Shown here in pieces: positions 5,023 to 5,157 of a stretch of 5,157 nucleotides of DNA. Each line of letters starts with the position of its first letter. The first letter of the stretch is position 1. The notes below the pieces were generated by a model. It had not been told where the DNA came from and did not search any database. It was given only the letters and a program-made list of their open reading frames with translations. Source of the stretch: Bacillota bacterium (GTDB lineage: Bacteria > Bacillota > Sulfobacillia > RBS10-35); contig JASBVX010000124.1 in the NCBI GenBank assembly GCA_029960865.1, forward strand, positions 1 through 5,157. The letters are read 5' to 3'. The translations under genes and the position numbers were made by a program.

Positions 5023-5157
5023 TTAAAGCACCTGGAGGATGTAGCACTTGAGGTATTGGGATTCGGGATGGTCCAGGATCACCGGATGGTCTCGGGCTTG
5101 GCCCCTTCGCTCCATCAAACGGATGGAGCGATGGGCATCGGCGGCAGCATCCAGGAG
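5023..5157 (-). CDS. C-terminal end of an RlmI-type class I SAM-dependent 23S rRNA (cytosine-C5) methyltransferase, partial
   Basis: Read on the reverse strand, the frame is open from the right edge (first codon 5157-5155) to the TAA at 5025-5023, giving 44 residues. They follow the pattern at the end of RlmI and related rRNA methyltransferases: DAAADAHRS, then ERRGQARDHPVILDHPES, then QYLKCYILQVL. I recall E. coli RlmI ending in the same order of motifs (a DA..A.R segment, QA.DHPV, a PE..YLKG-like segment and a short hydrophobic tail). Such enzymes methylate a cytosine of 23S rRNA using S-adenosylmethionine, but the catalytic and SAM-binding parts are outside the window. It converges on the transporter operon, with a 9-bp gap between stop codons and no visible terminator between them, so it is a neighbouring housekeeping gene and not part of the transport function. 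The short visible stretch limits certainty on the exact subfamily. Confidence 0.75.
   Translation of the reverse strand, partial: LLDAAADAHRSIRLMERRGQARDHPVILDHPESQYLKCYILQVL

Noticed and set aside
4994..5040. ATCCTC/GAGGAT inverted repeat spanning the convergent stops, possible bidirectional terminator
   Set aside because: It has only six pairs around a 35-base loop, with just a bulged short inner stem (CCAGTG against CACCTGG) and no T tract on either strand.
1..5157. A novel defence, mobile or CRISPR-type system
   Set aside because: All long coding regions belong to recognised families (DUF1028, IclR, SBP_bac_5, DppB/DppC permeases, RlmI-type methyltransferase). No transposase, integrase, toxin-antitoxin pair, spaced repeats or tRNA-like sequence was seen.

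Overview
The window is GC-rich bacterial DNA, densely coded, with strong purine-rich ribosome binding sites (one is a 10/10 match to the anti-Shine-Dalgarno sequence) and GTG and TTG starts beside ATG. The gene families and the strong Shine-Dalgarno sites suggest a high-GC, possibly thermophilic member of the Bacillota or a neighbouring phylum such as Chloroflexota. That placement is a weak inference, because no rRNA or other phylogenetic marker is complete here.

Layout. (1) Bases 1-650 hold the 3' part of a DUF1028 (Ntn-hydrolase superfamily, COG3342) gene with a C-terminal putative peptidoglycan-binding domain. It ends in a compact hairpin whose loop contains the stop codon. (2) Bases 651-783 are a leader/intergenic region carrying a striking 27-bp near-perfect palindrome (733-759), followed by a very strong ribosome binding site. 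(3) Bases 784-1608 encode an IclR-family regulator. (4) An ATGA overlap leads into an SBP_bac_5 peptide-type substrate-binding lipoprotein (1605-3153), broken by a frameshift near 2451-2457. (5) A 64-bp gap with a GC-rich hairpin separates it from a DppB-type permease (TTG start, 3218-4177), which overlaps by ATGA with (6) a DppC-type permease (4174-5013). (7) Nine bases later, on the opposite strand, is the 3' end of a gene whose last 44 residues look like the C-terminus of an RlmI-type 23S rRNA cytosine methyltransferase.

Reading: an IclR regulator leads an operon for an oligopeptide/dipeptide-type (Dpp/Opp family) ABC importer, and probably controls it and itself through the palindrome. 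The importer is incomplete here. The substrate-binding gene is frameshifted as given, and no ATPase genes (DppD/DppF type) follow the permeases, so the ATPases must lie elsewhere if the importer works. The DUF1028 protein upstream fits a peptide or cell-wall-peptide utilisation theme, but the terminator separates its transcription from the operon.

I see no mobile element, CRISPR array, tRNA or rRNA, and no clearly new multi-gene system. The items most worth checking are the palindromic operator, the frameshift, the missing ATPases and the stop codon in the terminator loop.
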